DNA from: Mytilus californianus
Taxonomy: Eukaryota > Mollusca > Bivalvia > Mytilida > Mytilidae
NCBI RefSeq assembly: GCF_021869535.1
Contig: NW_026262690.1
Span: forward strand, 60,954,995 to 61,018,994
Direction of reading: 5' to 3'
Length of the DNA: 64,000 nucleotides
Part shown: positions 13,458 through 26,646 of the stretch, in pieces
Layout: the number at the start of each line of letters is the position of its first letter
Numbering within the stretch: position 1 is the stretch's first letter
Made by a program: the position numbers and the translations under genes
The notes under the pieces: generated by a model
Told to the model about the DNA's origin: nothing
Seen by the model: the letters and a program-made list of their open reading frames with translations, nothing else
Database searches by the model: none

Positions 13458-14007
13458 AACTAATACCATATCAAAATCTTGAGAGAACAGAGGCGCCAGA
13501 GAAAGATAAAACACATGCTTATGGAGAGCGCATTTAGCTATTGGTTCATTTTACGTGAGCGCTTTTTGCTACACATAGTGTGGAAGTCTCTTTACATTTT
13601 GTTCATTGAGAAATTCGGAGTTGATGTAACATCTTTAATCGCCTCTGCTTGCATGCGCTCTCCATAAGCATGTGTTTTATCTTTCTCTAGCGCCTCTGTT
13701 CTCTCAAGATTTTGATATGGTATTAGTTAAAACAAAAACAGACAATACCATGGTCAAAAGGAAAACGACAAAAAGACAAACAACAGTCTATAAATTGCTA
13801 CACATAGTGTGGATGTCTCTTTACATTTTGTTCATTGAGAAATTCGGAGTTGATGTAACATCTTTAATCGCCTCTGCTTGCAGTTTATACAAACCGACAA
13901 AAGCGCTCACGTAAAAAGAACCAATAGCTAAATGCGCTCTCCATAAGCATGTGTTTTATCTTTCTCTAGCGCCTCTGTTCTCTCAAGATTTTGATATGGT
14001 ATTAGTT
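13458..14007. repeat. nested inverted and direct repeat structure
   Basis: Two 109-bp arms (13458-13566 and 13899-14007) are inverted copies of each other with very few mismatches. Between them, positions 13567-13653 and 13795-13882 are near-identical direct repeats of about 87 bp, and 13653-13728 is an extra copy of the outer 76 bp of the right arm. The remaining spacer, 13729-13794, carries an A-rich stretch similar to the family A tail (GTCAAAAGGAAAACGACAAA). Short frames in it are not conserved as protein. It could be a foldback transposon, a rearranged insertion or an assembly artefact. Confidence 0.9.
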
Positions 14008-16054
14008 CTCAGACAACCTAGATTTTATCGTGAGCTGTGATTAACATTATTTATTAGGTTTGGTAAATTAATTATCTCTCCGTTCTAGGTTCGACTAACA
14101 GAATGTCAGATTACATTTCCATGCCTTCCTAGTAGAATTGATTGATCAAATACATCAAAAATGTATATAATTAGGTAAAAACTTAAGTGGTCGAAGATTA
14201 TTTTGTTACTTTAAAAACAACAAACATTTGCGACCTCTTTTGATACTAACAGAAATAGGAGCGGTTTGTTTTGCTCAGGTTAGGATATAAATGTAATTAT
14301 TATAAACTTTTTTGATATCTTTATTAAAATGTTTACCCTTGAATATTGCTATCCCAGTTGTAACTTCCATTTCAATGCAGTCATAATACACAGACTCAGT
14401 TCACGCAGAACATTGGAGATTTAATAGCAGTCGAATAAAAGCTTCTTTTTCTATTTGTGAAGTGGAACGAAAGTCCACATTAAATAGATCTATAATATTT
14501 CAAATGGAAATCAGCATGGAATGATTTTCAGTATTTGAGAAAACATTGTTTCACAATTACCTTTATAATTTGTAAATGTATCGTTGTTACAACTATCATC
14601 TGTCATTTTCGCTGATGTCGATTTCATTTTAAAGCGAAATTGTCATGTATATGTCAAGTGTGAAATTTGACTATCCCAAAGAAATAGATCTCTTAATCCT
14701 TTTACAAATCTGCCATAAATCTGTTGGAACCATTCAACTTTATAATGAATTTCTGTAGGTTTCGAAAGCGGAATGAAAAGATTTTAATTTTAGACAACAT
14801 TGTTTTTGAAACATTATTCTCTGCTCATGACCCCGAGACAGAAAACGATAATCTTAAAAGTATTCTAGAAGATATTTTGTATAAAAAGCTTTGAAAAAGT
14901 CATTACAAATTGATGGATAGTCTGTCTTATTTAGTTTAATTTAATCCGTCTATTTGAGAAAGAAAGACATTTAGTATGTTTCGTATCTATCAATGCACTA
15001 TATGATAAAAATATGTCAAAAAGGTACTTAAATTTCAGTGATGGAATAATTTTTGCAAGTTGTGCTTGACTCACTGATTGTATTTCAGAGTTATATCTTT
15101 ACTATAATTCGTTTGTCTGTAAAGGGCTAAATGAAGTGCCTGCTTCTAACTATATTGTATGACGCTTTAAAAATCAATAAATACATGCAGCAATAATTTT
15201 GCATTTTGGTTAATTTAAGATTGCTGTTCTTTTTTTCTGCCTTTTTAGCGCAGCTTTTGTTTTGTATGTACTTAACAAGACAAAAAGCTCTTCCTCCACT
15301 GAAATTACCAGGGACTGTTTATATTGGAAACAAAATTGTAATTCTTTTTAGTTGTTCTGTGCAGTCTCATCCTAAAAAATGTTTTAAACATTTTTGTGGC
15401 GTTGTTTTATAGTTTTGGGTGTTTATCAAGGTAAATATTTTGATCCTTAGAATGACGCTTCTTTTACTTTTCATTTTACCAAAATGAAGCATTTTATGGG
15501 AACAAATAGCAAACACTTCCTAAAAAATGTAAACAGAAAAATCCAACATTGCTGACGATCAATGGTCTAAACCAATATTGGTATTAAACATTCTATATTT
15601 GTTCTGATGTACAATAAATGGAAACAAGATAATGGAGTCAAAATCTAGGCATCTGATCATTTTGTTTATCAAGGCTTATATTTGTCTTTTACAATACATC
15701 ACAAATACATTTTCATTTTGAAGTATGGTTTTACATTTGATGAACTTCTATACTATTTTACTGTGCACGTTGTACTTCGTCAGCAATATAATTTTAACAA
15801 ATATGGTAAAAATAAAATAAAGGAATTTAACGGAAATTGTAATTTTAGTATGTATACGTAGGATGATTTTTATTTGTGTTAGATAAAAAGGTGACAAGGT
15901 ATGTCAAGTTCTGATGGAAACAAATTAGACGAAAAACCGACTTAAGTTAAACAGTTTTGAAAAAGTTCATATTTCATTTTTTTCTTTCAAAAACTCACAA
16001 AAACTAACGTAATGCAGGTTTTGACTTGAAATTCATTTAAGGAGCTAAATCGAA
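14008..16054. other. no recognisable feature
   Basis: This is AT-rich non-coding sequence with no repeat or gene that I can identify. Confidence 0.5.
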
Positions 16055-16255
16055 CATTAATAAATACCCCCGGTTTTTGGTGGGGTTTGTGTTGCTCAGT
16101 CTTTTGTTTTTCTATGTTGTGTGTTGTGTACTGTTGTTTGTCTTTTCGTCGTTTTTCGTTTATTTCCATGGCATTGTCAGTTTGTTTTCAACTTATAAGT
16201 TTTAATATCCCATTGGTATCTTTCGCCTCTCTTGAAATAACCTTTTTGTTGCATA
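16055..16255 (+). mobile_element. family A tail fragment
   Basis: CCCCGGTTTTTGGTGGGG (16069-16086) begins the tail block, followed by GTTGCTCAGTC, a TTTGTCTTTTCGTC run, CCATGGCATTGTCAG (16168-16182) and TCTTTCGCCTCTCTTG. This is the 3' non-coding part of the family A element. No reverse-transcriptase coding end is attached, so it is a severely truncated copy. The open frame across it (16087-16278) is incidental. Confidence 0.75.
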
Positions 16256-17984
16256 TCATTTTTCTTGGTGAAGAATAGCGAAAAGAGTTTAAACATTTAC
16301 ATGAACACTAAATATTTCTTCCCTCGCAAGAAACATTTAACCTTATTTTAAGAATTCTATTGTATACAATTTTTTGAAAGCATCATGTGCGATGAATAAA
16401 GAAGACTGCGCCTTAATCTTTATATGTGCAGAAAATGAATTTGATTGAAAGGAGCTGATTTCAGAAGGAAAAAGGTACCCGATTTTCTGTGGTTGATGTG
16501 TATTTCTTAATAAGGATACACACGTTTGGGACAGCCAAATATTGGTCATACTAGCTGTATAACCACACAGGACCTAAAACAATAGTCATAAACCATCTAA
16601 GTCCAATTTGAACAAAGGGCGTCACAACCTTATGTTTTATACAATTTATATAATTTAGCAGTGGACAATTTCTATAAGTGTAAGTGACCAATTATGACCA
16701 AGTCAAATAAGCTCAAATTGGAAATATAACAATATACTTTCAAAAGGACAAGTTCCATTTAAAATAAAGGATACGAAAGTTTTATACTTTAAATTTTTTT
16801 CAATGTTTAAAGTGTTTTTTGACTCAATTATACTGTTCAGACGTATGAATGGTAGTAGAGCCAGTAAATTTATATATACCCATGTAGACTTATTAATCCT
16901 TTGAACAAACTATTCTTCAATGTTATCAATTTAACATTGTTGTAAGATCTTTGAAATTGTTTTATTGGTACTTTTTATTGATTTTGTTTTCAATAAATTA
17001 AAACGTAACTAAATACGTATTGTTATGTAGTTATGATCCTACATCACATCGATACTTATACTTTGTCAATGCTCAAGGTCATACTTATCTTAGACTGTTT
17101 GTGACATATTTACCCTAAATCCACTGAATGTGTATTGATTGATATTTGATAGATATAAGAAGATGTGGTATGAGTGCCAATGAGATTTATATTTGAGTCT
17201 GGAAAGATATGGTTTATTTATGAGTTGACATTGGATTTCAACTAGAGTTTTCACTAACTGCAAGTACTCTTAGATCTGTGATTTGTGTCTTTTTTTTGGG
17301 GTAAATTTTTTTGTGCTTCGTTCCGATGAGTCAAGCTGTTACAATATTGTCCTAGATTAAGGAGAGGGCTTGGCACTCAAAAAAATGTTGAGTTGAGGGC
17401 CGTACGATGATCTATAGTTTTTATTTACATCCTCGTCATTTGTTCAAATTACATAACAAAGTATAAGAGAAAAAGAGAAAGCTGTTGGGGTCATAGGTCT
17501 CGTATTTGGAATTCGTTTCGGATTCCTTTTCCGAATGTATTAAAAAATAATTGTACATATTATTTTAGCAGTGTTATTTAGAAAAATGAAATCTATATTC
17601 CGTTCAACCTGTTATAAAACATGGTTTAGCTATTGCTTTTATATTTTGGTAAATATTATTATTCAGATTAGTTGTAAATTTTCACGAGCTTTTTCTTTTT
17701 GTGGTTGTCCGATTTTAATGTAAAAAGCAATAAACCACTGATCGACCGGATAAACAGGGTACTTACAAAACTATACATACATGCAGTTTAACCATCCAAC
17801 ATGCTATACCAGTCCAAGGTCAGGAAACCCGTCAATAATTTTTGTTCTGTTAATATTGCAGGGTTTGTCGGTAATTTATCTAAATATTTGGTTTTGATGG
17901 TGGATATTTTGAAAATTCTGTGGAATAAACTCACAATTTGTCTAGAATTATATTTAGAGCTTGATGTATACTAGTAGTTTGAAT
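16256..17984. other. mostly unassigned, with two short family D pieces
   Basis: Family D scraps are visible at 17150-17188 (AGAAGATGTGGTATGAGTGC, minus orientation) and 17395-17420 (GAGGGCCGTACGATGATCTA). The rest shows nothing. Confidence 0.5.
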
Positions 17985-18165
17985 CACCCCCAGTTTTTGG
18001 TGGGGTTCGTGTTGCTCAGTCTTTAGTTTTCTATGTTGTGTTTTGTGTACTATTGTTTGTCTGTTTGTCTTTTTCTTTTTTAGCCATGGCGTTGTCAGTG
18101 TATTTTCGACTTATGAGTTTGAATGTCCCTTTGTATCTTTTGCCTCTCTTGTGTATTATTTACGC
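17985..18165 (+). mobile_element. family A tail fragment
   Basis: CCCCCAGTTTTTGGTGGGGT, GTTGCTCAGTCTTTAGTTTT, AGCCATGGCGTTGTCAGTG and TTTTGCCTCTCTTG occur in the same order as at 16055-16255. It is closer to the consensus than that copy. It is the non-coding tail only. Confidence 0.78.
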
Positions 18166-18229
18166 CGTCTGTCTAGTTTGTGTTGTTTTTTAGTGTCTTA
18201 TTGTACATCTACACCTGCTTTTATATAGA

Positions 18230-18580
18230 AATAGTTATCAAAGGTACCAGGCTTATAATTTGATACGCCAGACGCGCGTTTCGTCTACATAAGACTCATC
18301 AGTGACGCTCAGATCAAAATAGTTAGAAAGCTAAACAAGTATAAAGTTGAAGAGCATTGAGGACCATAAATTCCAAAAAGTTGTGCCAAATATGGCTAAG
18401 GTAATCTATGCCTGGGATAAGAAAATCCTTAGTATTCGAATAATACATACTTTTGCAAACAGTAAATTTATAAAAATGACCATATAATTGATATTCATGT
18501 CAACACCGAAGTGCTGACTACTGGGCTGGTGATACCCTCTGGGACGAAACGTCCACCAGCAGTGAAAAAGCAGAGACTTA
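18230..18580 (-). repeat. family E interspersed repeat
   Basis: Recognisable blocks are ACGCCAGACGCGCGTTTCGT (18263-18282), ACTCATCAGTGACGCTCAGA, GAAGAGCATTGAGGACCATA, and CACCGAAGTGCTGACTACTG through GGGACGAAACGTCCACCAGC (18504-18560). I recall this string as one of the commonest bivalve repeats. No coding frame survives. Orientation is arbitrary, chosen opposite to the piece at 12700-12845. Confidence 0.7.
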
Positions 18581-21500
18581 CTTATGATATTGATTTTTGT
18601 CAGGTTTTTTTCACAAATCGATATGAAAAAAAATTACGATACTTATCCATTTACATTGTGTATTTACAAGAGCTTGTAAAAGTGTGGAAGGCTATGTGTC
18701 TACATATCTTTTTGAATTGTCAAGAGAAAATTGTTCAATAGCACAACATTGATAGTTCGTATGTTAAGATTTCTAACCACAGGTTTAATTCTTTGATCCT
18801 ATACATTGTCATTTACACAAGTATCTCGGGAGTAAACATTCGACTGTCACGTGGAATTATTAAATGCAGTTATTATTGATAAAATTCAAATTATTTGTGA
18901 CAACAATAAGTCTTCCTTGCCTGATAAGTACTAATGGGATGAAAATTGCAGTCCTGTCGTACGAAATTTCCCAAAGTGCTCTTATAAATAGTTATTATCG
19001 AGAAAGCAAGCATACACAAACCTTTCATCGTATCAAAGCAAGATCGTTTTTTCATACAAATTGCGCATATTGTGTCTAATTATTTTGTATATTCGATGTA
19101 TATTATTAATAAAACTCGCTAGGTCAAGACCTCTACCATTTGAAATAATCTTCAGTATAAAAAGTACGATGTATATTCTATAGAAAAATGTTTTTGACAA
19201 AATCAGAGGAATTTGTTTGCCCTATACTTTTTAGTAATTACAAAAATGCCTGTATCTTAACAATCGTGTATCGTCTTTCCCAGGTAAATATTATCCTAAG
19301 AACTTCAAATTCCCCTGAATCAGAATTTGAACTAGTCAGCAAAAACATGGCAAAATGGTAAAGTTTGTGTTTCACCAATACCAGATGAAGTTTAAAGTTA
19401 CCAGTTTGCTGGTACATAACACGAATTTACCGAATGAACTGATTGATAATGGACATGTCAATATGTATAGTTTCAATCAATTTAAGCGAAGTTACAACTG
19501 TTTGTGTTTTTATTACGCAACATGCATTTTATTAATATAGAAAGGATCTGCATTTTATAGGTCATTGATAATATGAATTTTAATTTTAATGCATGCTTTA
19601 ATTGGTAAGAATTCGATAGTGCTAGATGCAAATGTTAGCATAGCAAAAACGTAAGATTAAAGTTACAGTGTAGTCTATAGCTAAATGAAAACACACATTC
19701 AGAAGTTTTCCATACTCCTCAATTCCAACAATGCGTCTCTCTCTTTTTCTTTTCCAAAGAATATTAATTGCTATCTTGACATTCACTTATTGACACTATA
19801 AAGATTTAACCCTACATATACAGAACCAAATTAGAATGTATCTGTTTTTTCCGTATTGGTTACCAAGAGGTTTTCATGGTTAAATAAATAAGTCATAATA
19901 CAATTATCATAACAATACAGGACTATAATGTATGTATTAAAGCCAAGAGGATGTTCATTTGGTGTAAAGAAGTATTTATGGAAATTACGGAAGGACGAAT
20001 GCTTGGTTATACAAGAGAATAATACCATATTAAACAGAATCCTTTTGAAGTAAGCAAAATTGGCGGCTTAAAATCTGAATTTTATGTAAGGGACAACGTC
20101 ATTGTGATGTCAACGGATATGTTGCGGTGTGTTTTTAGGCATTCAGAACAGACAGAAAATCAATGGTTCTTCTTTTCAATATGTACAACATGAATAATGG
20201 TAATAATTTATGTAAATGGGTATTTATTTCAATGCAAACCTCTACAATTGGTATTGGAATCATTAGATAAGTAGGGCTGTTCATTCATTTGCAGTAATAA
20301 TTATCACTTAATAATTAGGTTTCATTTTTTGTTTGGTTTTAACATTACATAACATTTTTCGTTGGCACCATATATTCACGTTCTGTAACACCAATGTGTA
20401 TTTTTTCTTTGTTCTTTTAAAAATTTAATTCGCTATAGTCTTTGAGGACGTACGTTTGGTGAAGAAAAAAAATTGAAAGCGAAATAAAATAGAAATATAA
20501 CATTGCATTATATTATTCTTATTATACGTTTGTTTCGGGTCGTTTGTTGAACAAAATAACTGTTACAGTAAATTTCTAGCGCCTTATTTGATGTACTTAA
20601 CAGTCAAGACGGGTAGGCTGTATTCATGAGCTAATAAACTAGTTAAGTTTGACATGAGCGGGGTGCATTTTGATGAAAAGAAAGTGTAGAGATATTTAGG
20701 CTATTTTTTTTTTTAATTCTCTACACGTAACAAAGTTTTGTAGGATTAGATTAAATATTACATTTGCAGAAATTATTTGTGCATATGGTTTCATAGAAGG
20801 TCGCCATTACAGTTTATAATCAGTCATTTCCATTGTGCTGAGTCTATTTGTTAGTCGAGTCCCATTTTTATCCTTTGGTTATTATCTGTTTATGAAATGC
20901 TTTGAAAATAACATGCTTATACATTTTGTAAATGTAACAGGTTTATGCAAATCGCAGGAACGGACCTTAAAGAAATAAGACTTGTTGTCTATTTGCTTTC
21001 AACTGTTGCTATCGATCTTGTAAACTGTTCTCGTTTGTACCTTCTTTTTCATTGCCGGTGCTTTGTATGACCCGTATAATCAATATGGGACTATCTATAC
21101 AAAACTTAATTGATACTTGCACTGAACTTAATTTCTTTAATTTTATTTTCTAATTTGTTTTGTAGTGATATTTACATCACCCCTAAAAATAGACATTCAT
21201 CTATCGTATGATTGATGTGTGTATACTAGTAGGTTATTGGATGCTAAAGTTATATTCCGTTACAAAGAAACATTTTCAGAAACTACATACTTAACTGCGT
21301 CTATCTCAACAAAGCATATAACTTAAAATACATTGCTCAAACTATGCAACAATTTCAGACTAAAAGTGATGAAGCTATTTTCTTAAATGCTATTTCAAGC
21401 TTAAAAAAGACACAGAACATTCCTGTCCTTTGTAAAGTTTAATAAATCTAGACTTTATTGAGCATGTATAAATGTTTTGTTGTGCCTGTCAGTTACAGAC

Positions 21501-23039
21501 TTGATTTTACAATGCTTTAACAAAACTCAGATGCCATTTAACGCTATTTCTTTGATTGATGACGTAATTTTAAAATTCCTAAAACGTAAATTAATCAATG
21601 GCGTTAACCAGTTTATCAATTTTTGAGGTAACTTTTTCAATTTAAATGTTTACAATACTATTGATCTGTTGCTTAATTATTTTCTTTTCTTACGTTTGCT
21701 TTTTTCTAACTTTAATTATAAACATGAGAAGGAAGGGCTTTAGATAATCGGATCTTATGTTAAATGAAAGATTTGAATTAAACTGGAATGGTTGCTATGC
21801 TAACTATAGGTAATACAATACTTTAGCACTGGGTGCTGATAGTCACCAATGGTATCACTAGCTCAGAAGTTATACTTTTTTTTAAATTCTCCGTTGATAG
21901 ATTTAAAAATTATTAAGAAGATTAGGATCAAACTTCCTCAGGCATGCAAAGTTGACCTTAATTGGCTTTGGCTATTCACTTTAAGTCCCTTTGAGTCATA
22001 AAGCTCCTCAAGTATTTCTGCATTTATACACCCTTTGCTTTCAACTTTTGGTGTTTGGACGATCCTGAGGACGGTTACTCCAGAAATGAGCTTTGGATGT
22101 TTCAGAAATATTTTTACAAAAATTTAAAAACTTTGGTAAATATTTTGAACAAATTCATTTTTCTATTATAATTTTCATTCTTCATACCTCACTTTATCTT
22201 GTATTTGCCCAAGAACAAATAAGACCAGTTCTTCAAGTGGAGCAGTATTTATTCAAACTTTTTGACACTCGATATTTCCAATTATTATTAGGACGGTTCA
22301 TATTACCTTGAAGCTTCAGTATACAGAGGTGTTGTTTGTATCCTTCCGTTTGCTTTGAGTTGACTTCGACATTAAACCTCCTCTGGAATTTAGATTTTTG
22401 ACATTCAATTGAAAATATTCTATTTGAAGACCTTGCAGCAATAAGTTGAAGAGTGGATAAGACTGAAACCTAACCATGTAAGGTGCAAAACAAAAGTTAG
22501 CGAATTGGAATTTTGCATGCAAGGCAACTGATGAATCTAATTAACGTAAAAGTATAATGATCTTAAATTATAGTCGTAGAATAGCAACAGTCGTGATAGT
22601 TTTAAAATCAAATTGTTCAGCTCTTCTTTGTAATTGAATTTGTTTTAATCGAATTGGATGTATTCCTACACAAAACATGTGAAATGCGTAATGATGTAAC
22701 CTGTTGTTAATAGATGAATGCTTTTGTTTAGCTAAACATTGACAGTTATTAAGTTATTGCTTGAAAAATGTTCTGTATTGTTTGGGTTGCTTTAACACTT
22801 CTATGATTTGAAAAGAGGGTAATGTTTTTAATTCTAACTTTATTTTTCATGACACTAGTACTAGGACTATATTGGACTTTGAATTTCTGTTCCCTATCCT
22901 TAGATTTTTTTCTATTCTGGACAGGTTAATTTCTAATTCACTTGAATTAAGTTTACTTTTTCTTTAAATGATAAACAGAAACCATGACCTTTGTAGAGAT
23001 AACGCGCTGTTACGGTAGTCCATATATCTCTTATTTCTA
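18581..23039. other. 4.5 kb without recognisable genes
   Basis: This is AT-rich sequence with only short frames and no domain, RNA gene or named repeat that I can support. Confidence 0.5.
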
Positions 23040-23525
23040 AAACCTCTAAAAAAATTAAGTGGACTAACTCTTTGGTGTTTTAGCACGGAGAGATTGATTA
23101 CGCAAAGTAGATATTATCTGTTGAAGTGTTTCCAAAAATAATCATATATGTGAAAAATGCGCAGATGGTTTCGTTGGAGACGAGTTCCACTATCTTTTTA
23201 TTTGTCAAAATGACACGATAATGGACCTCCGAAAAAGATTTATTCCACAATATTATTTGAATAATCCATGTGAGGCTTAAATGTGTCGTATGCGTATACT
23301 ATGTCATACAGAGTTACTTACAAACTTGTCTCTGTTTATTAAAAATTAGTCCACTATTTTAAACCTGGACTCCTGTATCCTCTCTATCCCCCATGTTTTT
23401 GTATTTACACTGTTCATTATAGATTGTATTGCTCTTTGTATATTGTATAATATTATGTTTTGTGTTTGCTTATGTTGCACACTTGTGTGCCTGGGTTGTT
23501 GAAATAAAATCTTGAAATCTTGAAA
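23040..23525 (+). mobile_element. non-LTR retrotransposon (LINE) 3' remnant
   Basis: From 23149 the frame reads CEKCADGFVGDEFHYLFICQ (Cys-x2-Cys...His...Cys knuckle), followed by an RKRFIPQYYLNNP segment and a stop at 23278. This is the typical C-terminal end of CR1/L2-type reverse transcriptases. Another frame just upstream (about 23050-23130) keeps KLSGLTLW-like residues, and TELLTNLSLFIKN appears further on (about 23311-23349), so frameshifts have broken the ORF. A pyrimidine-rich 3' region follows and ends in ATAAAATCTTGAAATCTTGA (23504-23523), a short tandem tail of the kind left by target-primed insertion. It is a dead, 5'-truncated copy. Confidence 0.85.
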
Positions 23526-25094
23526 AAGAGTTTGCTAAAAAGACTCAGTAACCAAGTCAGAAATATTTCGAAAAAAGTCAAATACTAGTATTACGAAACA
23601 AATGATATAATTTCCGTAAGCAAAACGCTTGTTTCTGGAATAACTTTGATCAGTATAGAAATAAAGAGATGTGGTATAAGGTACGCCCATGAACAAAAAT
23701 TTGGTGAGACAAAGAATAAAACGTTTGAGAGCATAACAAACAAAAAGAGTTTAAATAACATAATTCGTCCAAGGTCAACTTGCAACTGTACAACTGTACC
23801 AAGTAAGAAATATGACATTTGTTTTCCGTACGTTCCGTTGGTTGATATAGTCTAACATTTGATTTTATCAGGTTTTATGGATTTCCCCCGTTTTGAATTC
23901 ACCTTGGAATTCGTTATTTTTGTTTATATTTTTTTGCCTGAGGGAGTTGCAACCTTAGTTTCGTGAATACTAAGTGCACCTTTAGTAAGTGTGCAACATT
24001 CCTTTATATATTTATTGAATTAATTTCTCTTTGAATTTTTTTGCATAAAAAATGCAATATTTGCACTTCCTTTTTTCATTTTGCAAATATATGATAATTT
24101 AAATCATGTACCGCGTTAATTTCAGTCTGGGTTTGTTCACCAGGATGCACAAATTTTCGACTTCAATAATACCCTGAGATATAGAAACCGCAGTTTCTCC
24201 ATCTTAGGGATAAAACTCCTTTACAAAAGGGCGTCTGTTTTGCTTTGTGGGATGTATAAAGACATAGCCTCGTCCGGTAAGAGTGGGGACGCTAAGTGGG
24301 ACATCTCGCTTGTGGAATTTGTCATGCTGTCTGCAATTAAAAGAACCCTTACAAAAAGCTTTAGGTAGGACGTTAAGGTAAAAAGTGAAATATTTGTCCA
24401 TATCCAACTTTTAACCTTTTTTTCCATTTTCAGTCTAAGTTTGTTCAGCAGACTGTACTTTTAAGGCATAGATAATACCACAGAGAACAAATTACTAGTA
24501 TTATACACTTTCAATTACATTTTAAAAAATGGCATATTATGCTAAATTACTTTTCAATTACTTTTCAATTATATCTGTATTGGTAAAATTTGGTGCATAG
24601 CCTCTATGAATGCTCTTTAACCCTGGCGGTGCCCCTATCAGTGGCATTCCAAGCCTCCCTTCATTTCAGTCTACCCACTTTACAGAACTATTCTTACTGA
24701 ATCGGTTGTTAATTTGCTCTTTTCCTAAAAAAGCATCAATGTTTTGCAACCGGATTCAAGCCTTGTCAATGAATGAATCAATCAATGTAAAGTAATTTTC
24801 CTTAAAGTTTATGTCGTATAGAATTTACATAAACCAGAGAGCCTTTAGTCGCCAAAAAAGAAATGAAGATGAATAAAATCGCTACTTATTCGAAGTATTG
24901 ACATGAAATGTCAATTTAATGCGATAAATATTACCTTCCTCGTCATAAAATGATGTTTCAATCCATTATATTAATCAACAAATTGTTCTATCGCTGCTTG
25001 GTTGTGCATCTGCAAGTTCAGAATATAAAGTTAGCAACTGATATTGCTCTTAGGCTGAGATATATATGTTATATCGATAAAACGATAATTCGGC
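23526..25094. other. no recognisable feature
   Basis: This is AT-rich sequence. Overlapping short frames at 23591-23855 and 24204-24427 on both strands carry no recognisable motif. Confidence 0.5.
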
Positions 25095-25245
25095 ATCGAT
25101 ACGCCAAAATAACAAAAATACCGAACTTTAAGGAAATTTCTAAACGGAAGTCCCTTATCAAATGGCAAAATCAAAAACTCAAACACATCAAACGAATTGA
25201 AAACAACTGTCATATTCCAGACTTGGTACAACACAATGTTACGCT
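25095..25245 (+). repeat. interspersed repeat fragment (family F)
   Basis: ATACCGAACTTTAAGGAAAT, AAACGGAAGTCCCTTATCAA, ATGGCAAAATCAAAAACTCA, AACACATCAAACGAATTGAA and AACTGTCATATTCCAGACTT follow in the order of a repeat I recall from Mytilus sequences. The 110-codon frame across it (24950-25282) is a by-product of this repeat and not a gene. Confidence 0.55.
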
Positions 25246-26646
25246 TATTTTGTCGTTTGAGGTATTGCAACTTAATATATAGAGACTAACTGATCTGTAT
25301 TGGAAAAAATGAAACCGGTGATGGGCCCATGTAATTTTTTTATCATCAAAACAGAAATGTTCTTACATGTAAGAATAACGTGTCATTTTTATAAATGCAT
25401 ACAATATTTTATGAAAAACCGAATAATTACTTACATTTCGCCTCACTTTTATTGAAATATTAATACACATCTATAAATAACTCTTCATATTACAACATGT
25501 TTGGCATTATTTTCAATTTTTGTCAGAAACAAATGATAACTAGTATAATAATACCAGATCAAATCTCATTGGGACATGTGTCGTTATATATAATATTTTT
25601 CGATATCAGATATGACATACGATTGATGCAAGTAATCATTTTGTCTGGACCGTCTTTTTATTATTGTGCACTTAGCACCGTCAGTTCGTTACATATGTGC
25701 TGTTGTGAGTAGTTTTGTCAAGACACATTGTGGAGTTATTGCTTTTATATACTTATTAAATTCAACTAGATATTAGAATATCTTGCAATGTTTTAACAAT
25801 TACTATACTTTATGTATTCTAAAAAATAGGTTTCACCTATGAGTTCGTTTTATAGAAAAACTTCGAATATAAAACTCGAATTTCTTTGATATATATTTTA
25901 GAAATTATATATGAGTGATATAAACAACAAATATTTCAGCACGTACAACTGTGTTCGTATAATACCCCACAAGTTTTTTATGTTTCGATACTTTCATTTT
26001 ATAGACTATAAGAGCGAACCATATAGCAGCACCACTGTTCAATCATTGCGACAATTCAACGCTATACGTCGGGTATACAAAGTCAAAATAGTTGCTATTA
26101 TCTTCCCTGAAACTCGTGGCATTTTCTAGTCATAAAAAGATCATAAATACCAAATTTTGATATCTCATAAATTCCAAATTTGGATATCTCACCTTTGAAA
26201 TATAAGTGCAGACAAATTAAATTGCCGGAACATTTGAATTCGCTATCTGCTAAATAACCATGTTTGCCGTACACAACCCAATGAAATTGCCCCCAAAAAT
26301 TAAACGTTTTACAAAACATGCGACAGTAGTCAACAAACAAACGCGTTATAACCTGTTCTCAACCGCAACAAAATCTTATTATCTTCAACCTGAAACTATT
26401 ATACCAGTATAATAGTCCCAGCTTTAACCCAACAAAAATTATTACTTAGGCACTGTCGAAAATCGTTTCGCCCTTACCGTTCAACGATAATAAATAAATC
26501 TTTTCTTTTTTCTTTTCTTTTTTTTTCTATTCTAATTAGGGTATTTTTTTTACTGAAAAGGGATTGCAACAGATTGAAATGAAAATGAGTATACCTTATC
26601 CAAGATTTCCAAAAAGTTTTTCACACTCTAGAAATATACTTTTTTA
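25246..26646. other. unassigned, with a 24-bp tandem duplication
   Basis: TCATAAAT-CCAAATTT-GATATC is present twice in tandem at 26141-26164 and 26165-26188 with two mismatches. Nothing else is recognised. Confidence 0.6.

Noticed and set aside
24950-25282. 110-codon open frame on the + strand
   Set aside because: It overlaps an interspersed repeat (25095-25245) and its translation is an AT-driven mix. Not a gene.
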